Counted from the stretch's first letter, positions 34,479-43,462 are shown. The stretch is DNA of 64,000 bases from Rhodospirillales bacterium (GCA_020638155.1 JACKJB010000001.1:186001-250000), one strand, 5' to 3'. Notes: generated from the letters alone by a model not told the origin. Program-made: numbers and translations.

Positions 34479-35087
34479 TTACAGGCGGGGCAGGGTGACG
34501 CCTTTTTGGCCCATATATTTGCCGGACCGGCTGGCGTAGCTGGTTTCACAGGGGCTGCTGCCTTTGAAGAACAGGAATTGCGCGATACCCTCGTTCGCAT
34601 AGACTTTTGCCGGGAGCGGGGTCGTGTTGGACAGTTCCAGCGTGACATGGCCTTCCCAGCCCGGCTCCAGCGGCGTGACGTTGACGATCAGCCCGCAGCG
34701 CGCATAGGTGCTTTTACCCAGGCAGACGACCAGCACGTCATCCGGGATTTTGAAATATTCCACCGTTCGGGTCAGAACGAAGCTGTTGGGCGGGATGACG
34801 CAGACATCGGCTTTGCGCTCGACAAAGCTTTGCTGCGAGAAATCCTTGGGATCGACAATGGCGTTATCGACATTGGTAAAAATCATGAACTCATCGGAGC
34901 AGCGGGCGTCATAGCCGTAAGAGGACAGGCCGTATGAAATCACGCCTTCGCGCTGCTGCTTTTCGACGAACGGGTCGATCATGCCGTATTGCTGCGCCTG
35001 GTCCCTGATCCAGTGATCGGGCATGATGCCCGGCGTGGCGTTCAGGGTTTCGATCTGCTGTTCAATCTGTTCTTTGGTCTGGGTCAT
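34479..35087 (-). CDS. dcd: dCTP deaminase
   Basis: It converts dCTP to dUTP (or dUMP in bifunctional forms) in thymidylate synthesis. It has 202 residues from the ATG at 35087; the frame continues to 35171 without support. Motifs: SSYGYDARCSDEF, PNSFVLTRTVEYF, LGKSTYARCGLIVNVTPLEPGWEGHVTLELSN with the catalytic glutamate, and EGIAQFLFF. The N-terminus is about 20 residues longer than in E. coli. It overlaps the small upstream ORF by 26 bp. Confidence 0.94.
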   Translation of the reverse strand: MTQTKEQIEQQIETLNATPGIMPDHWIRDQAQQYGMIDPFVEKQQREGVISYGLSSYGYDARCSDEFMIFTNVDNAIVDPKDFSQQSFVERKADVCVIPPNSFVLTRTVEYFKIPDDVLVVCLGKSTYARCGLIVNVTPLEPGWEGHVTLELSNTTPLPAKVYANEGIAQFLFFKGSSPCETSYASRSGKYMGQKGVTLPRL

Positions 35088-35220
35088 GATAATTGTCAGT
35101 TCCGTTATCGTTATCACGCTGTTTTTGCTGGGTTTTCCGGCGTTTGAGATTTTCCCGCAAGGCCGCGGCACGTTTTTCCGCGCGTTGTTCCTGCTGTGTT
35201 TTCTTAGTCTGCAGCGTCAT
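35062..35220 (-). CDS. Small basic protein upstream of dcd
   Basis: The 52-residue protein from the ATG at 35220 is highly charged: KKTQQEQRAEKRAAALRENL then KRRKTQQKQR, with an acidic tail ending DQRTD. Similar small R/K-rich ORFs of the form AALRENLRRRK occur next to murA in many alphaproteobacteria, from memory. It overlaps dcd by 26 bp, suggesting a three-gene operon with dcd and murA. No function known. Confidence 0.55.
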   Translation of the reverse strand: MTLQTKKTQQEQRAEKRAAALRENLKRRKTQQKQRDNDNGTDNYHDPDQRTD

Positions 35221-35339
35221 TGTGTCCAAAACATGGTTGTCTTTGGGAAATCTGGGGGTATTTATAGTAAAAACACGCGTGACATGCCAGAAAATTTGTT
35301 GTAAGAAAGCCTCCTCTGTGGGGAAAACCCCGGTCCAGC

Positions 35340-35414
35340 GCTGCTGTAGCTCAGTGGTAGAGCGCACCCTTGGTAAGGGTGAGGTCGAGAGTTCAATTCT
35401 CTCTAGCAGCACCA
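35340..35414 (+). tRNA. tRNA-Thr (GGT)
   Basis: The acceptor GCTGCTG pairs with TAGCAGC (last pair G-T), discriminator A, CCA at 35412-35414. The anticodon stem ACCCT/AGGGT encloses TTGGTAA, so the anticodon is GGT. T arm GAGAG-TTCAATT-CTCTC. Confidence 0.96.
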
Positions 35415-35415
35415 G

Positions 35416-35515
35416 GCTTCGCAGCTTAGTGAGCGTAGCGAACTTAGCGAGAAGCCTGCCCGGCGTAGCCAACGGCGAAGACGGGCTTTAAAATGCTTCG
35501 CCTGGCAAGCCGGAA
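35416..35515. repeat. Palindromic cluster between tRNA-Thr and GIY-YIG pseudogene
   Basis: AGGCTTCGC...GCGAGAAGCCT is a hairpin at about 35415-35457, followed by CCCGGCGTAGCC...GGCGAAGACGGG at 35460-35486 and GCTTCGCCTGGCAAGCCGG to 35512. Arms of this type often precede GIY-YIG genes after tRNAs. Confidence 0.6.
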
Positions 35516-35530
35516 CACAGATTTAAAATC

Positions 35531-35772
35531 ATGAAACATGTTTATGTCTTAAGAAGCATTTCCCGCCCGGATCAAAAATATATTGGCATAACCGCGAATA
35601 TTGAAGCCCGCATGAAAGAACATAATTCCGGCAACGTTCCCCATACGTCGAAATTCATGCCGTGGGAGCTTGTCGCTACACAACGTTTTCCAGCGATCAA
35701 AAAGCGTTTGAGTTTGAAAAACACCTTAAATCCCATTCCGGGCGCGCCTTTGCCAGCAAAAGACTGCTTTAG
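35531..35772 (+). pseudogene. GIY-YIG nuclease gene broken by a one-base deletion
   Basis: The start is intact (MKHVYVLRSISRPDQKYIGI, then ARMKEHNSGNVPHTSKFMPW). At the T run 35686-35689 the family sequence leaves the first frame. In the next frame it resumes as FSSDQKAFEFEKHLKSHSGR and ends KRLL-stop at 35770-35772, exactly the family C-terminus. Adding one T restores a continuous product of about 80 residues. The unshifted frame runs to 35788 with an unrelated tail. A sequencing error in the homopolymer is possible. Confidence 0.8.
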
Positions 35773-35821
35773 AAACCTTCGTACTTGATATGTGTTTTGT
35801 CTTCGCGCATGTCTTGCAAAC

Positions 35822-35998
35822 ATGAGAGACGAAGACAAATCGCCAGACGTCATGGCCACCGATGAGCGGCTGGATGAAGTCGCCACGTATATGGCGCGGG
35901 CGGTTGTCCGATTAAAAAAGAAAAGAGACGCGGAAGGGTTTAAAGGAACGTTGCGCGAATATATGAAGGCCGTGCGAAAACGACAACAAAGTTCTTGA
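35822..35998 (+). CDS. Small charged protein, unknown
   Basis: Fifty-eight residues from the ATG at 35822 (MRDEDKSPDVMATDERLDEV); an in-frame ATG lies at 35792. It is helical and basic at the C-terminus (KGTLREYMKAVRKRQQSS). Codon use looks normal for the genome and the pattern of hydrophobic spacing is protein-like. It has no clear ribosome site and no recognised family. Confidence 0.45.
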   Translation: MRDEDKSPDVMATDERLDEVATYMARAVVRLKKKRDAEGFKGTLREYMKAVRKRQQSS

Positions 35999-36061
35999 AA
36001 TGTTCCTTTTTGTCTGCAAGAGATAAAGAGTAAAATTTTTTGATACAACTGGAACAATACA

Positions 36062-36991
36062 ATGAGAATAAAAACAGTTTTGTTGTTTGCTCTTTTTATC
36101 ATGCATTGGAGCAGTTTTGCTTTTGCTGATGATGAAGGAGTAAAAAAATATAGAGATTACACACCGCAACAACTTGCAGAATTACCGCAAGATGTTCGCA
36201 GCAGCGATGTGCCGATGATGTATTTGTTTGCCATGCAAAATGGTATAGGCGAAGGATCGGAATTGCTTTTTGGCATGTGGCTTAATCGTCTAATGTATCC
36301 AGGAATTCACAATTACGATACCGCTGTAAAGGCTTTTCAAAAAGATCTGGGGGATGAGCCGACAGGCATATTCACGGTGTGGCAAATTTATAATTTAGAG
36401 CAACGGGCAGAAATGCAAAAGCTCGACACAGTTTTTTTTCCTGAAAATTTTTCCAGTTATATTGCTAAAGATTCCGCCAAAGTTGAAGGAACAGTCACAA
36501 TACTTGAAGATCGAATTGCGTATCCGATCAATCATGTCAAAGTCAACTGCTACAAAACGGATGGGTATTGCGAATATAATATGACGGTTTTAATGGTGCC
36601 TAAGGAAGATTCATGGTCACAAAGTTATCAGGTCATGGATATGGGAACTGACATTTATAAAATCACCCGCTGGGAAAATGATGAGATAGATGCTGTGCCC
36701 ACGAATACGGGGACTTGTCGTATCAATTCTTTAAACTTCAATTTTAAAACCAAAGAATTTTTTGAAATAGCAAAGAATGCAGAAGGTGAATGTGAATTTA
36801 TGGGAACAACCTTTGAAAAATTAGCAAAGCCAAGAATATCCCAGATATTGGACGGTAAGAAAATAATCCAGCAGGAATTTGCAAACTTGAAGAAAAAAGC
36901 TTTTGAGGTTACAGCGAGTGATTTTCAAAAGAAGGCTAATAAATTGATTGAAACAGTGAAGCCTCCGCCTGAGGAAATGAAAAAACAATAA
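36062..36991 (+). CDS. A+T-rich secreted protein, unknown
   Basis: The 309-residue protein has a signal peptide (MRIKTVLLFALFIMHWSSFA, cleavage near FAFA-DD). A short helical segment YDTAVKAFQKDLGDEPTGIF (about 92-111) resembles a peptidoglycan-binding-like repeat. Four cysteines lie in CYKTDGYC, TC and EC positions. The C-terminus is K/P/E-rich (KPPPEEMKKQ). Base composition is clearly lower in G+C than the neighbours and the third positions favour A/T, so horizontal acquisition is likely. It sits beyond tRNA-Thr and the broken GIY-YIG gene. Confidence 0.65.
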   Translation: MRIKTVLLFALFIMHWSSFAFADDEGVKKYRDYTPQQLAELPQDVRSSDVPMMYLFAMQNGIGEGSELLFGMWLNRLMYPGIHNYDTAVKAFQKDLGDEPTGIFTVWQIYNLEQRAEMQKLDTVFFPENFSSYIAKDSAKVEGTVTILEDRIAYPINHVKVNCYKTDGYCEYNMTVLMVPKEDSWSQSYQVMDMGTDIYKITRWENDEIDAVPTNTGTCRINSLNFNFKTKEFFEIAKNAEGECEFMGTTFEKLAKPRISQILDGKKIIQQEFANLKKKAFEVTASDFQKKANKLIETVKPPPEEMKKQ

Positions 36992-37126
36992 TCTTATTAC
37001 CCGGATGCCCACCTTCGCGGGCATGACGGTTGGGGGGGAGGCCTTGGAGCAAAAATCTGATGTTTTTTTTTGCTATGGTTTATCGAAGAGCAAAAGTTTA
37101 TTTTTCTGTCGTATTCAAGCGGATAA

Positions 37127-37153
37127 AAAAAGAGGCCTGACGCGGCCTCTTTT
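37127..37153 (-). terminator. Terminator of ftsH
   Basis: AAAGAGGCC (37129-37137) pairs with GGCCTCTTT (37144-37152), loop TGACGC. Read on the minus strand the hairpin is followed by seven T. On the plus strand only a short T run follows, so its main use is for ftsH, possibly both sides. Confidence 0.8.
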
Positions 37154-37186
37154 GTATTTGTACTGTTGTTGTGCTTACCCCATGTC

Positions 37187-39202
37187 TTAAGGGCCGGTTG
37201 GTCCGCGCGGGCCTGCCGGAGGCGGTGGCTGGTTGTCGTCGTTTTTCGGCTGATTGTGATCGATGCCGCTGCCTTTTTCCGGGTGGGTCAGATCTCTGAC
37301 GACTTCTTCCCGGTCGATGGTTTCGCCGTTCAGGAGTTTCTGAACCTCCGCGCCGCTCAGCGTTTCGTATTTCATCAGGCCTTCAGTAATTGTTTCCAGG
37401 TCCTTGCGGTTTCTTTTCCCGAGGATATCAAGGGCCAGCTGTTCCGCGGCCTTGATGTGCTTGGTTACGGCCTCATCGATTTTTTGCTGGGTGATTTCGG
37501 ACATGCCCTTGTTCCGGCCTGCCTGCGCTCCAAGGAAGACTTCCCCTTGCTCATCGCCGTAAAGCCGTGGCCCCAGATCATCGGAAAAGCCCCATTTTTT
37601 GACCATGTTCTCGGCGATCTCGGTGGCTCGCTGGATGTCGTTGCTGGCCCCGGTGCTGATGCCTTTTTTACCGTAGATGATTTCTTCGGCGGCACGGCCC
37701 CCGTACATCATGGCCAGGCGGGATTCCAGCTCGCCCCAGGTGATGCTGATCTGGTCTTTTTCCGGCAGGTTCATCGTGACGCCCAGCGCCTGTCCGCGCG
37801 GAACAATCGTGACCATGTGCAGCGGGTCTGCCGGCGGGTCGGTGTTCAGGCCGACCAGCGCGTGTCCGGCTTCGTGATAGGCGGTCTTGCGGCGGTCTTC
37901 TTCGGTCATGACCTGTGATTTGCGCTCCGGCCCCATCAGGATCTTGTTTTTGGCGAATTCGAAATCACCCATCGTCACAACATCATGGTTGGACCGTGCG
38001 GCGGCCAGCGCCGCTTCGTTGACCAGGTTGGCAAGATCGGCACCGGAAAAGCCCGGTGTGCCGCGGGCGACAACGTGCGCATTGACATCGTCCGCCAGCG
38101 GAACCCTGCGCATATGGACCTGCAGGATTTTCTCCCGGCCTTCGAGCGTCGGGTTGGATACGACGATCTGGCGGTCAAAACGGCCCGGCCGTTTCAATGC
38201 CGGGTCCAGCACGTCCGGACGGTTGGTGGCGGCCACCACGATAATTCCGGCGTTTTCTTCGAACCCGTCCATTTCAACCAGAAGCTGGTTCAGGGTCTGT
38301 TCGCGCTCGTCATGACCGCCGCCAAGGCCTGCGCCCCGTTTACGGCCGACGGCGTCGATTTCATCGATAAAGATAATGCACGGCGCGTTTTCTTTGGCCT
38401 GCTTGAACATATCGCGGACCCGGCTTGCACCCACCCCGACGAACATTTCAACGAAGTCAGAACCGGAAATGGAGAAGAACGGCACTTTGGCTTCCCCGGC
38501 GATGGCCTTGGCCATCAGGGTCTTCCCGGTGCCCGGCGGGCCGACCATCAAGGTCCCGGTCGGCATCTTGCCGCCCAGGCGCTGATATTTCCCGGGATTA
38601 CGCAGGAAATCAACCAGTTCCTGCATGTCTTCCTTGGCTTCTTCGACACCGGCGACATCAGCGAAGGTCGGCAGGTTCGCATCCTGCATCAGCAGTTTGG
38701 CTTTGGATTTACCGAAGGCTGCGGCCCCGCCGCCGGCCCCGTTTGCTCCCATCTGCTTGTTTTTCCACCACATCAGCAGGCCAAACACAACGACGAGTGG
38801 TATCATGTTAATCAGCACGCTCATTAACATGGAAGGCTTTTCCGGTTGTTTGGCCGGCAATGACTGGAATTTGACCTGGTTTTTGTGCAGATGATTGACG
38901 AGATCGCCATCACCCGTGGGCGGCACGATCGTCTGGAAGCGTGCGCCATCCTGCAGCTCGCCTCCAACCAGAATGCCGCCCTGTTGTTGTTGCAGGACGA
39001 CTTCCCGGACTTTGCCATTGCTGACATTATCGAGAAATTCGCTGTAGCCCATGCCGACAGCCTGACCTGATATTTGCGGGTTATCCTGTTGTTTGTTACC
39101 GCCCATCATGGACAGGCCAATGAAAATCGCAGCGGCCAGACCGGCAGCTTTCATGAATTGACGATTCATAGGTGACTTGTTGTTCGGCTCACGTCCCGAC
39201 AT
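37187..39202 (-). CDS. ftsH: ATP-dependent zinc metalloprotease FtsH
   Basis: This is the membrane-bound AAA+ protease for quality control and regulatory turnover. It has 671 residues from the ATG at 39202, which has AAGGGAG eight bases upstream; the frame extends to a TTG at 39289 that overlaps the candidate promoter. Helix 1 (about 17-45), FtsH periplasmic domain (60-125), helix 2 (about 135-155), Walker A GPPGTGKT (221-228), Walker B FIDEIDAVG, SRH, and the zinc motif AYHEAGHALVG (about 440). The C-terminus ends with a proline-glycine-rich PAGPRGPTGP. Confidence 0.97.
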   Translation of the reverse strand: MSGREPNNKSPMNRQFMKAAGLAAAIFIGLSMMGGNKQQDNPQISGQAVGMGYSEFLDNVSNGKVREVVLQQQQGGILVGGELQDGARFQTIVPPTGDGDLVNHLHKNQVKFQSLPAKQPEKPSMLMSVLINMIPLVVVFGLLMWWKNKQMGANGAGGGAAAFGKSKAKLLMQDANLPTFADVAGVEEAKEDMQELVDFLRNPGKYQRLGGKMPTGTLMVGPPGTGKTLMAKAIAGEAKVPFFSISGSDFVEMFVGVGASRVRDMFKQAKENAPCIIFIDEIDAVGRKRGAGLGGGHDEREQTLNQLLVEMDGFEENAGIIVVAATNRPDVLDPALKRPGRFDRQIVVSNPTLEGREKILQVHMRRVPLADDVNAHVVARGTPGFSGADLANLVNEAALAAARSNHDVVTMGDFEFAKNKILMGPERKSQVMTEEDRRKTAYHEAGHALVGLNTDPPADPLHMVTIVPRGQALGVTMNLPEKDQISITWGELESRLAMMYGGRAAEEIIYGKKGISTGASNDIQRATEIAENMVKKWGFSDDLGPRLYGDEQGEVFLGAQAGRNKGMSEITQQKIDEAVTKHIKAAEQLALDILGKRNRKDLETITEGLMKYETLSGAEVQKLLNGETIDREEVVRDLTHPEKGSGIDHNQPKNDDNQPPPPAGPRGPTGP

Positions 39203-39260
39203 GCGATAGGCTCCCTTGCGTTCGTTTTTTATTGTTATTATTTTCAATAAAGAAAAAAGT

Positions 39261-39289
39261 TTTTTAGAACTTAAATTGACGAACGTCAA
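39261..39289 (-). promoter_or_regulatory. Candidate ftsH promoter with inverted repeat
   Basis: On the minus strand TTGACG (39289-39284), 17-bp spacer, TAAAAA (39266-39261). The -35 forms half of a palindrome TTGACG-TT-CGTCAA (39276-39289), which may be a regulator site. The expected transcript start is about 50 bp before the ATG. Confidence 0.5.
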
Positions 39290-39373
39290 GTTTTACAATG
39301 GGATTTTAGCGGTTTTTAAGATTTTTTTACGCGCACTCTTGAACAGGAGGCGCTTTTTTAGGACACTTTGTTC

Positions 39374-39901
39374 ATGTCTGTTTTGATTCGCCATAAAATG
39401 AAATTTATCTGTACGATCCTGGTGGCGCTCGCAATGACGGCCGCGCTGGGGCTTTCCGGAACGCCCGTTGCCAGTCAGGAGCCGCAAGCCACGCCGGCCC
39501 CGGGTTCTGCGTGGACGGTGCGATGCCAGGAACAGGATAAAGGGCATTGCGAGATTTTCCAGCGCCTTGTCGTGCAGGAAACCGGCAAACGGATGGCGGA
39601 GTTTGCCATCGGCTTTCCCGAAGATAAAAAGACTGCCCGCGGGGTGATGATCCTGCCGTTGGGGATTTTACTGACCGACGGAGTGCAGATGCAGATCGAC
39701 GACCAGCAGCCGTTTAAGTTTAAAGTGCGGTTTTGTACCAATGACGGCTGCTTTGCCTATCTGAACCTGAATGATGCCGTTCTGGGGATGCTGCAAAAAG
39801 GGAATAAGGCGACGATCCGCTTTAAATCCATGCAGGGACAGGAGATTGATCTGCCGATATCGCTGAGCGGCTTTACCAAGGCACTACAGGAAATCGGCTG
39901 A
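39374..39901 (+). CDS. Invasion-associated locus B (IalB) family protein
   Basis: The 175-residue exported protein has a signal peptide ending near SGTPVAS. The IalB fold (about 45-170) shows WTVRCQ and HCEIFQRLV, MILPLGILLTDGVQMQID, and the conserved cysteine pair CTNDGCFAYL. Despite the name, the family is widespread in free-living alphaproteobacteria and its periplasmic role is unclear. ATG 39374 is chosen; ATG 39398 (MKFICTILVALAM) also begins a signal peptide. Divergent from ftsH. Confidence 0.88.
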   Translation: MSVLIRHKMKFICTILVALAMTAALGLSGTPVASQEPQATPAPGSAWTVRCQEQDKGHCEIFQRLVVQETGKRMAEFAIGFPEDKKTARGVMILPLGILLTDGVQMQIDDQQPFKFKVRFCTNDGCFAYLNLNDAVLGMLQKGNKATIRFKSMQGQEIDLPISLSGFTKALQEIG

Positions 39902-40125
39902 CTTTCGTAGTCATCCCTTTCACCTTCCAGAAAAAAAGCCCTTGGCCGCAAAGCCCAGAGCTGGTAAAACTTTTAGGGTCTTGTGATTCTTTTTTTCGCA
40001 GCAAGATTCTGCCGTTAACGTCTTTTTAATTTTCTATGTCCAAAACAGATAACCGGAACGAATAACGCCAAACGACTCACCCGCTCAGGGGAGGGTTTCT
40101 TATTTCAGTGTTTAAGGAGAACGTC

Positions 40126-43100
40126 ATGAGAATCGATCTTAAAAATGTTTTGCTCACCGGGACTGCCATTGTGGTGCTCGGCGCTGTTGCCATGCCGGGA
40201 CAGGCCCAGGCGCAGTGTTTGCCGGGGGGCGCGCTTGGCACAGACTGTGATTTCTCTGATCCTTATACGACGAGCGCCATTACGCTGGCGGACGGGGTTG
40301 ATGTGACTTTTACCTCTTCTTCCAGCCAGATCAGCATAGATCATACGATTGATGCGACGAATGCAGATGGTGCCAGCACGATCCTCACGGGCGGTAATGG
40401 TTCGATCATATTCCAATCCGCCGCGATCGGCGCGACGACGGAAATCGGCGGTTTTACCCTGAACTCCGGTGATATGTGGTTTGTTTCCTCTTCGACGATC
40501 TTCCTTGCCTCTTCCGGGACGCTGACGCTTGATGGCGGGACGCTGACGATCCAGGACGGCGGCCAGGTGAATGCGGCTGAAAGCTCTCTGACGGGCGGTG
40601 CGAATGCCGATTCTATCGTGTTCGGCAGCGCGATGGTGCCGTCTGCCGGTGGGGACCTGTTGTTTGCCTCTGCGGTTGATCTTGCCGGGGGGAATGATAT
40701 CCTGAACTTTGCGTATGGGGACGGGATTATGTCCGTCAGCTCTCTGACGATGGGAGCCGGTAATGATACGATCACCTTTGCGTCTGCGGGCCAGATCCAG
40801 AGCGTTGGCGCAGTGGCTCTTGGCACCGGGGATGATACGGTTACCTTTAGCTCGGCCGAGGCCGGTTTTGTCGGCGGGCAGATCACGGCTGCGTCTTTTG
40901 ATGCCGGGGATGGCGCTGATACATTGACCTTCGGTGGTGGCGGCCTGATCGATACCAGCGGCAGCAACGGCAACTTTACGCTGGGTACCGGAAATGACAG
41001 CATTACCTTTAACAGTGCCGACCCGAATTTCACAAATAATGGCGGCGGTCACATCAACCTGGGGACCGGGACGTTCGATATGGGGACGGGGAACGATACC
41101 GTGACCTTTAATTCCGGCGGCCAGATTACTGCGGCGACGATTAGCGGCGGTACGGGTACGGATACCATTAATTATAACAGCGGCGTCTATATGACCGGAA
41201 CGACCGATATCGATACGGTTGAAGCTATTAACGTGACGAACGCGACCTTGAGTGTTGGTGGCAGTATTACGGGTGGTGCTATTACGCTGAGCAGTTCTGC
41301 TGGCGGGCTGGCAACGGGCCTGACGATTGATGACGGGGTCGGCGGCGCGCGCGCTGAAACGATTTCTGCGACGATCACCGGCGGGGCCGGGGATCAGACT
41401 GTGACTATTACTAACGGCACGGTCAGCGGTGCTATTGATCTTGGCGCCGATCAGGATACGCTGACCTATTCCAGCGGATCTTTGACCGGGGCTGTTGCCA
41501 TGGGGGCGGGTGCCGATACCTTGAATACGGGTGCCGTGGCCAGTGTGGCTCTGACCAATACGGTTTCCGGAGTTGAAACGGTTGTGATCCAGGGCAATAC
41601 CCTGACGATCAGCGCCGCGCTTACCGGCGTTGATGATGCCAACGATACCGGGGTTAATGTCGGAGGCAACACGCTTGTGATTAACAGCGGCGGGTCCATC
41701 GACGGGGCGATCCACGGTGCCGGCGGCGGTACGGTGAATTTTGGCGGGAATGCCGCCGGGGGGACATTCAGCCTTGGCGGGATTGTCGAAGATCTTAATG
41801 TGATCGTGACCAGCGGTACGCTGAGCACCAACGGTTTTGCCATGGGGGGCACCGTTCCCCTTGCAACGGTAACGGTTGCCGCCGGGGCAACCTTGAATGC
41901 CAATGATAATATTACGACGGCCGGCGCGTTGAACATGGATGGGACTTTAAATATCGGGGCCGGGGATACGGTATCTGCGGATAGCGTTGATGCCGACGGG
42001 ACCGGGACATTTGATTTTGCAGTGTCTAATAACGGTGTGACCCACGTTGTCGGTGGTCTGACCACGACAGGGGCCGGGAATAACGTTGATTTGAGCGCCG
42101 GTGAAACCGTGACCTTCTCTATCGGGTCCGGGTCCGGCGTGATTACCGATGGGACTGTGATCGTCTTTGCCAGTGCTACCGGCGGCGGCGGTGCCATTGC
42201 AACGGCTCCTGCTGCATGGACCGACAGCAGCTTCCTTTATGATTTTGCTGTGGCCAACCAGGGCGTTTCTGCCTTGCAGGTTACTGTGAGCCAAGGAACA
42301 TCTCTTGCCGCGGCAACGACGACGACGAACAACCTGACCGTGGCCACGAACCTTTTGACGGATGCGACACTGGTTGCTTCGACAGATACAAACCTGAATG
42401 CTTTGCAGGCTGCTGTTCAGGGCGCATCAACGCAGGATGCGTTTAATGATGCCCTTGAGCAGGCCCAGCCGACCGTTGACGGCAGCCATATGACGGCGGC
42501 CCTGAATACGGTTAATCAGTCCTTTGGCATGATGGGTGACCGTCTTGCATCCCTGCGGACTGGTGACAGTGTGACCGGGATGACCACAGGGAACCTGAGC
42601 CACGGCGTTCGTGCCTGGACCCAGGCCTTTGGGGTGACCGGTGAGCAGGATCGCCGCGATGGGGTCGATGGTTACGACTTCGATACTTATGGGGTTGCCG
42701 TTGGGATGGATACAGAAAATATCGCAGAAGATACAGTGATCGGCATGGCCTTCAGCTATGCTAATACCGATGCGGACTCTGATAACGCCAGCCTGACCAG
42801 TACCGGCGTTGACAGTTACCAGTTCTCGCTGTACGGCGATCATGATATCGACAAGCGGACCTATGTGAACGGTATGTTTGCTTATACGATGAACGATGTT
42901 GATACATCCCGTCTTGTGGTGAACTCTGTTGCCCGCGGGTCTTTTGATGCCGATCAGTATACGGCACGGGTTGAAGTCGGCCGCGATTACGCTTACCAGC
43001 ATGCGACGCTGACGCCGAATGTCATGGGGCACTGGACGCATTATTCTCCGGATAGCTATACCGAGACCGGTGCCGGTGGCGCAAGCCTTGCTGTTACCGG

Positions 43101-43431
43101 GGATTCCGTTGATATCGTCGAGCTGGGCGTCGGGGTTGACGCCAGCTGGCTGTACCGGAATTCTGACGGGTCTTATTTCTCGCCGGAGTTGAGCGCGAAT
43201 TACCGCTACGACTTTGCCGATGACCGGATTGAAATGACCTCGCAATTCCTTGCGGGCGGTCAGGTTATGCCGACACAAGGTTTCGATCCGCAGCAGAGCA
43301 CTGTAAACCTTGGTGCGGGCTTCACTTATTACAGTACCGAGAACTGGGAATTTACCGGCGAATATGATTATGAGTGGAAAGAAGATTTCGACTCTCACGC
43401 TGGTATGGTTCGCGGTGCCTACCGTTTCTAG
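40126..43431 (+). CDS. Autotransporter with GxGxD-repeat passenger
   Basis: A 1101-residue type V secreted surface protein. AAGGAGA precedes the ATG at 40126. The signal peptide ends about residue 30 (QAQAQ). The passenger (30-820) has about nine repeats of G-x-G-x-D-x-hydrophobic-x-F/Y (GAGNDTITF, GTGDDTVTF, GDGADTLTF, GTGNDSITF, GTGNDTVTF, GTGTDTINY), resembling calcium-binding RTX nonapeptides but spread singly rather than stacked, then a beta-helix-like threonine/glycine region. The C-terminal barrel starts near 825 (HGVRAWTQAFGV) and ends with the classic aromatic GAYRF. Adhesin role is inferred. Confidence 0.9.
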   Translation: MRIDLKNVLLTGTAIVVLGAVAMPGQAQAQCLPGGALGTDCDFSDPYTTSAITLADGVDVTFTSSSSQISIDHTIDATNADGASTILTGGNGSIIFQSAAIGATTEIGGFTLNSGDMWFVSSSTIFLASSGTLTLDGGTLTIQDGGQVNAAESSLTGGANADSIVFGSAMVPSAGGDLLFASAVDLAGGNDILNFAYGDGIMSVSSLTMGAGNDTITFASAGQIQSVGAVALGTGDDTVTFSSAEAGFVGGQITAASFDAGDGADTLTFGGGGLIDTSGSNGNFTLGTGNDSITFNSADPNFTNNGGGHINLGTGTFDMGTGNDTVTFNSGGQITAATISGGTGTDTINYNSGVYMTGTTDIDTVEAINVTNATLSVGGSITGGAITLSSSAGGLATGLTIDDGVGGARAETISATITGGAGDQTVTITNGTVSGAIDLGADQDTLTYSSGSLTGAVAMGAGADTLNTGAVASVALTNTVSGVETVVIQGNTLTISAALTGVDDANDTGVNVGGNTLVINSGGSIDGAIHGAGGGTVNFGGNAAGGTFSLGGIVEDLNVIVTSGTLSTNGFAMGGTVPLATVTVAAGATLNANDNITTAGALNMDGTLNIGAGDTVSADSVDADGTGTFDFAVSNNGVTHVVGGLTTTGAGNNVDLSAGETVTFSIGSGSGVITDGTVIVFASATGGGGAIATAPAAWTDSSFLYDFAVANQGVSALQVTVSQGTSLAAATTTTNNLTVATNLLTDATLVASTDTNLNALQAAVQGASTQDAFNDALEQAQPTVDGSHMTAALNTVNQSFGMMGDRLASLRTGDSVTGMTTGNLSHGVRAWTQAFGVTGEQDRRDGVDGYDFDTYGVAVGMDTENIAEDTVIGMAFSYANTDADSDNASLTSTGVDSYQFSLYGDHDIDKRTYVNGMFAYTMNDVDTSRLVVNSVARGSFDADQYTARVEVGRDYAYQHATLTPNVMGHWTHYSPDSYTETGAGGASLAVTGDSVDIVELGVGVDASWLYRNSDGSYFSPELSANYRYDFADDRIEMTSQFLAGGQVMPTQGFDPQQSTVNLGAGFTYYSTENWEFTGEYDYEWKEDFDSHAGMVRGAYRF

Positions 43432-43462
43432 GATTTTAGACACACTCTAAAAAACATCCTTT

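Noticed and set aside
35340..36991. An integrative element in tRNA-Thr
   Set aside because: No integrase and no second copy of the tRNA 3' end were seen downstream; only a small acquired patch is supported.
40105..41715. A 536-codon open frame on the minus strand across the autotransporter passenger
   Set aside because: It mirrors the third-position pattern of the real gene, which has a signal peptide, barrel and terminator. Composition is R/H/G-rich low-complexity, typical of an antisense frame.
42427..43443. A 338-codon minus-strand frame opposite the autotransporter barrel
   Set aside because: The plus-strand barrel ends with the expected aromatic residue and is followed by a terminator.
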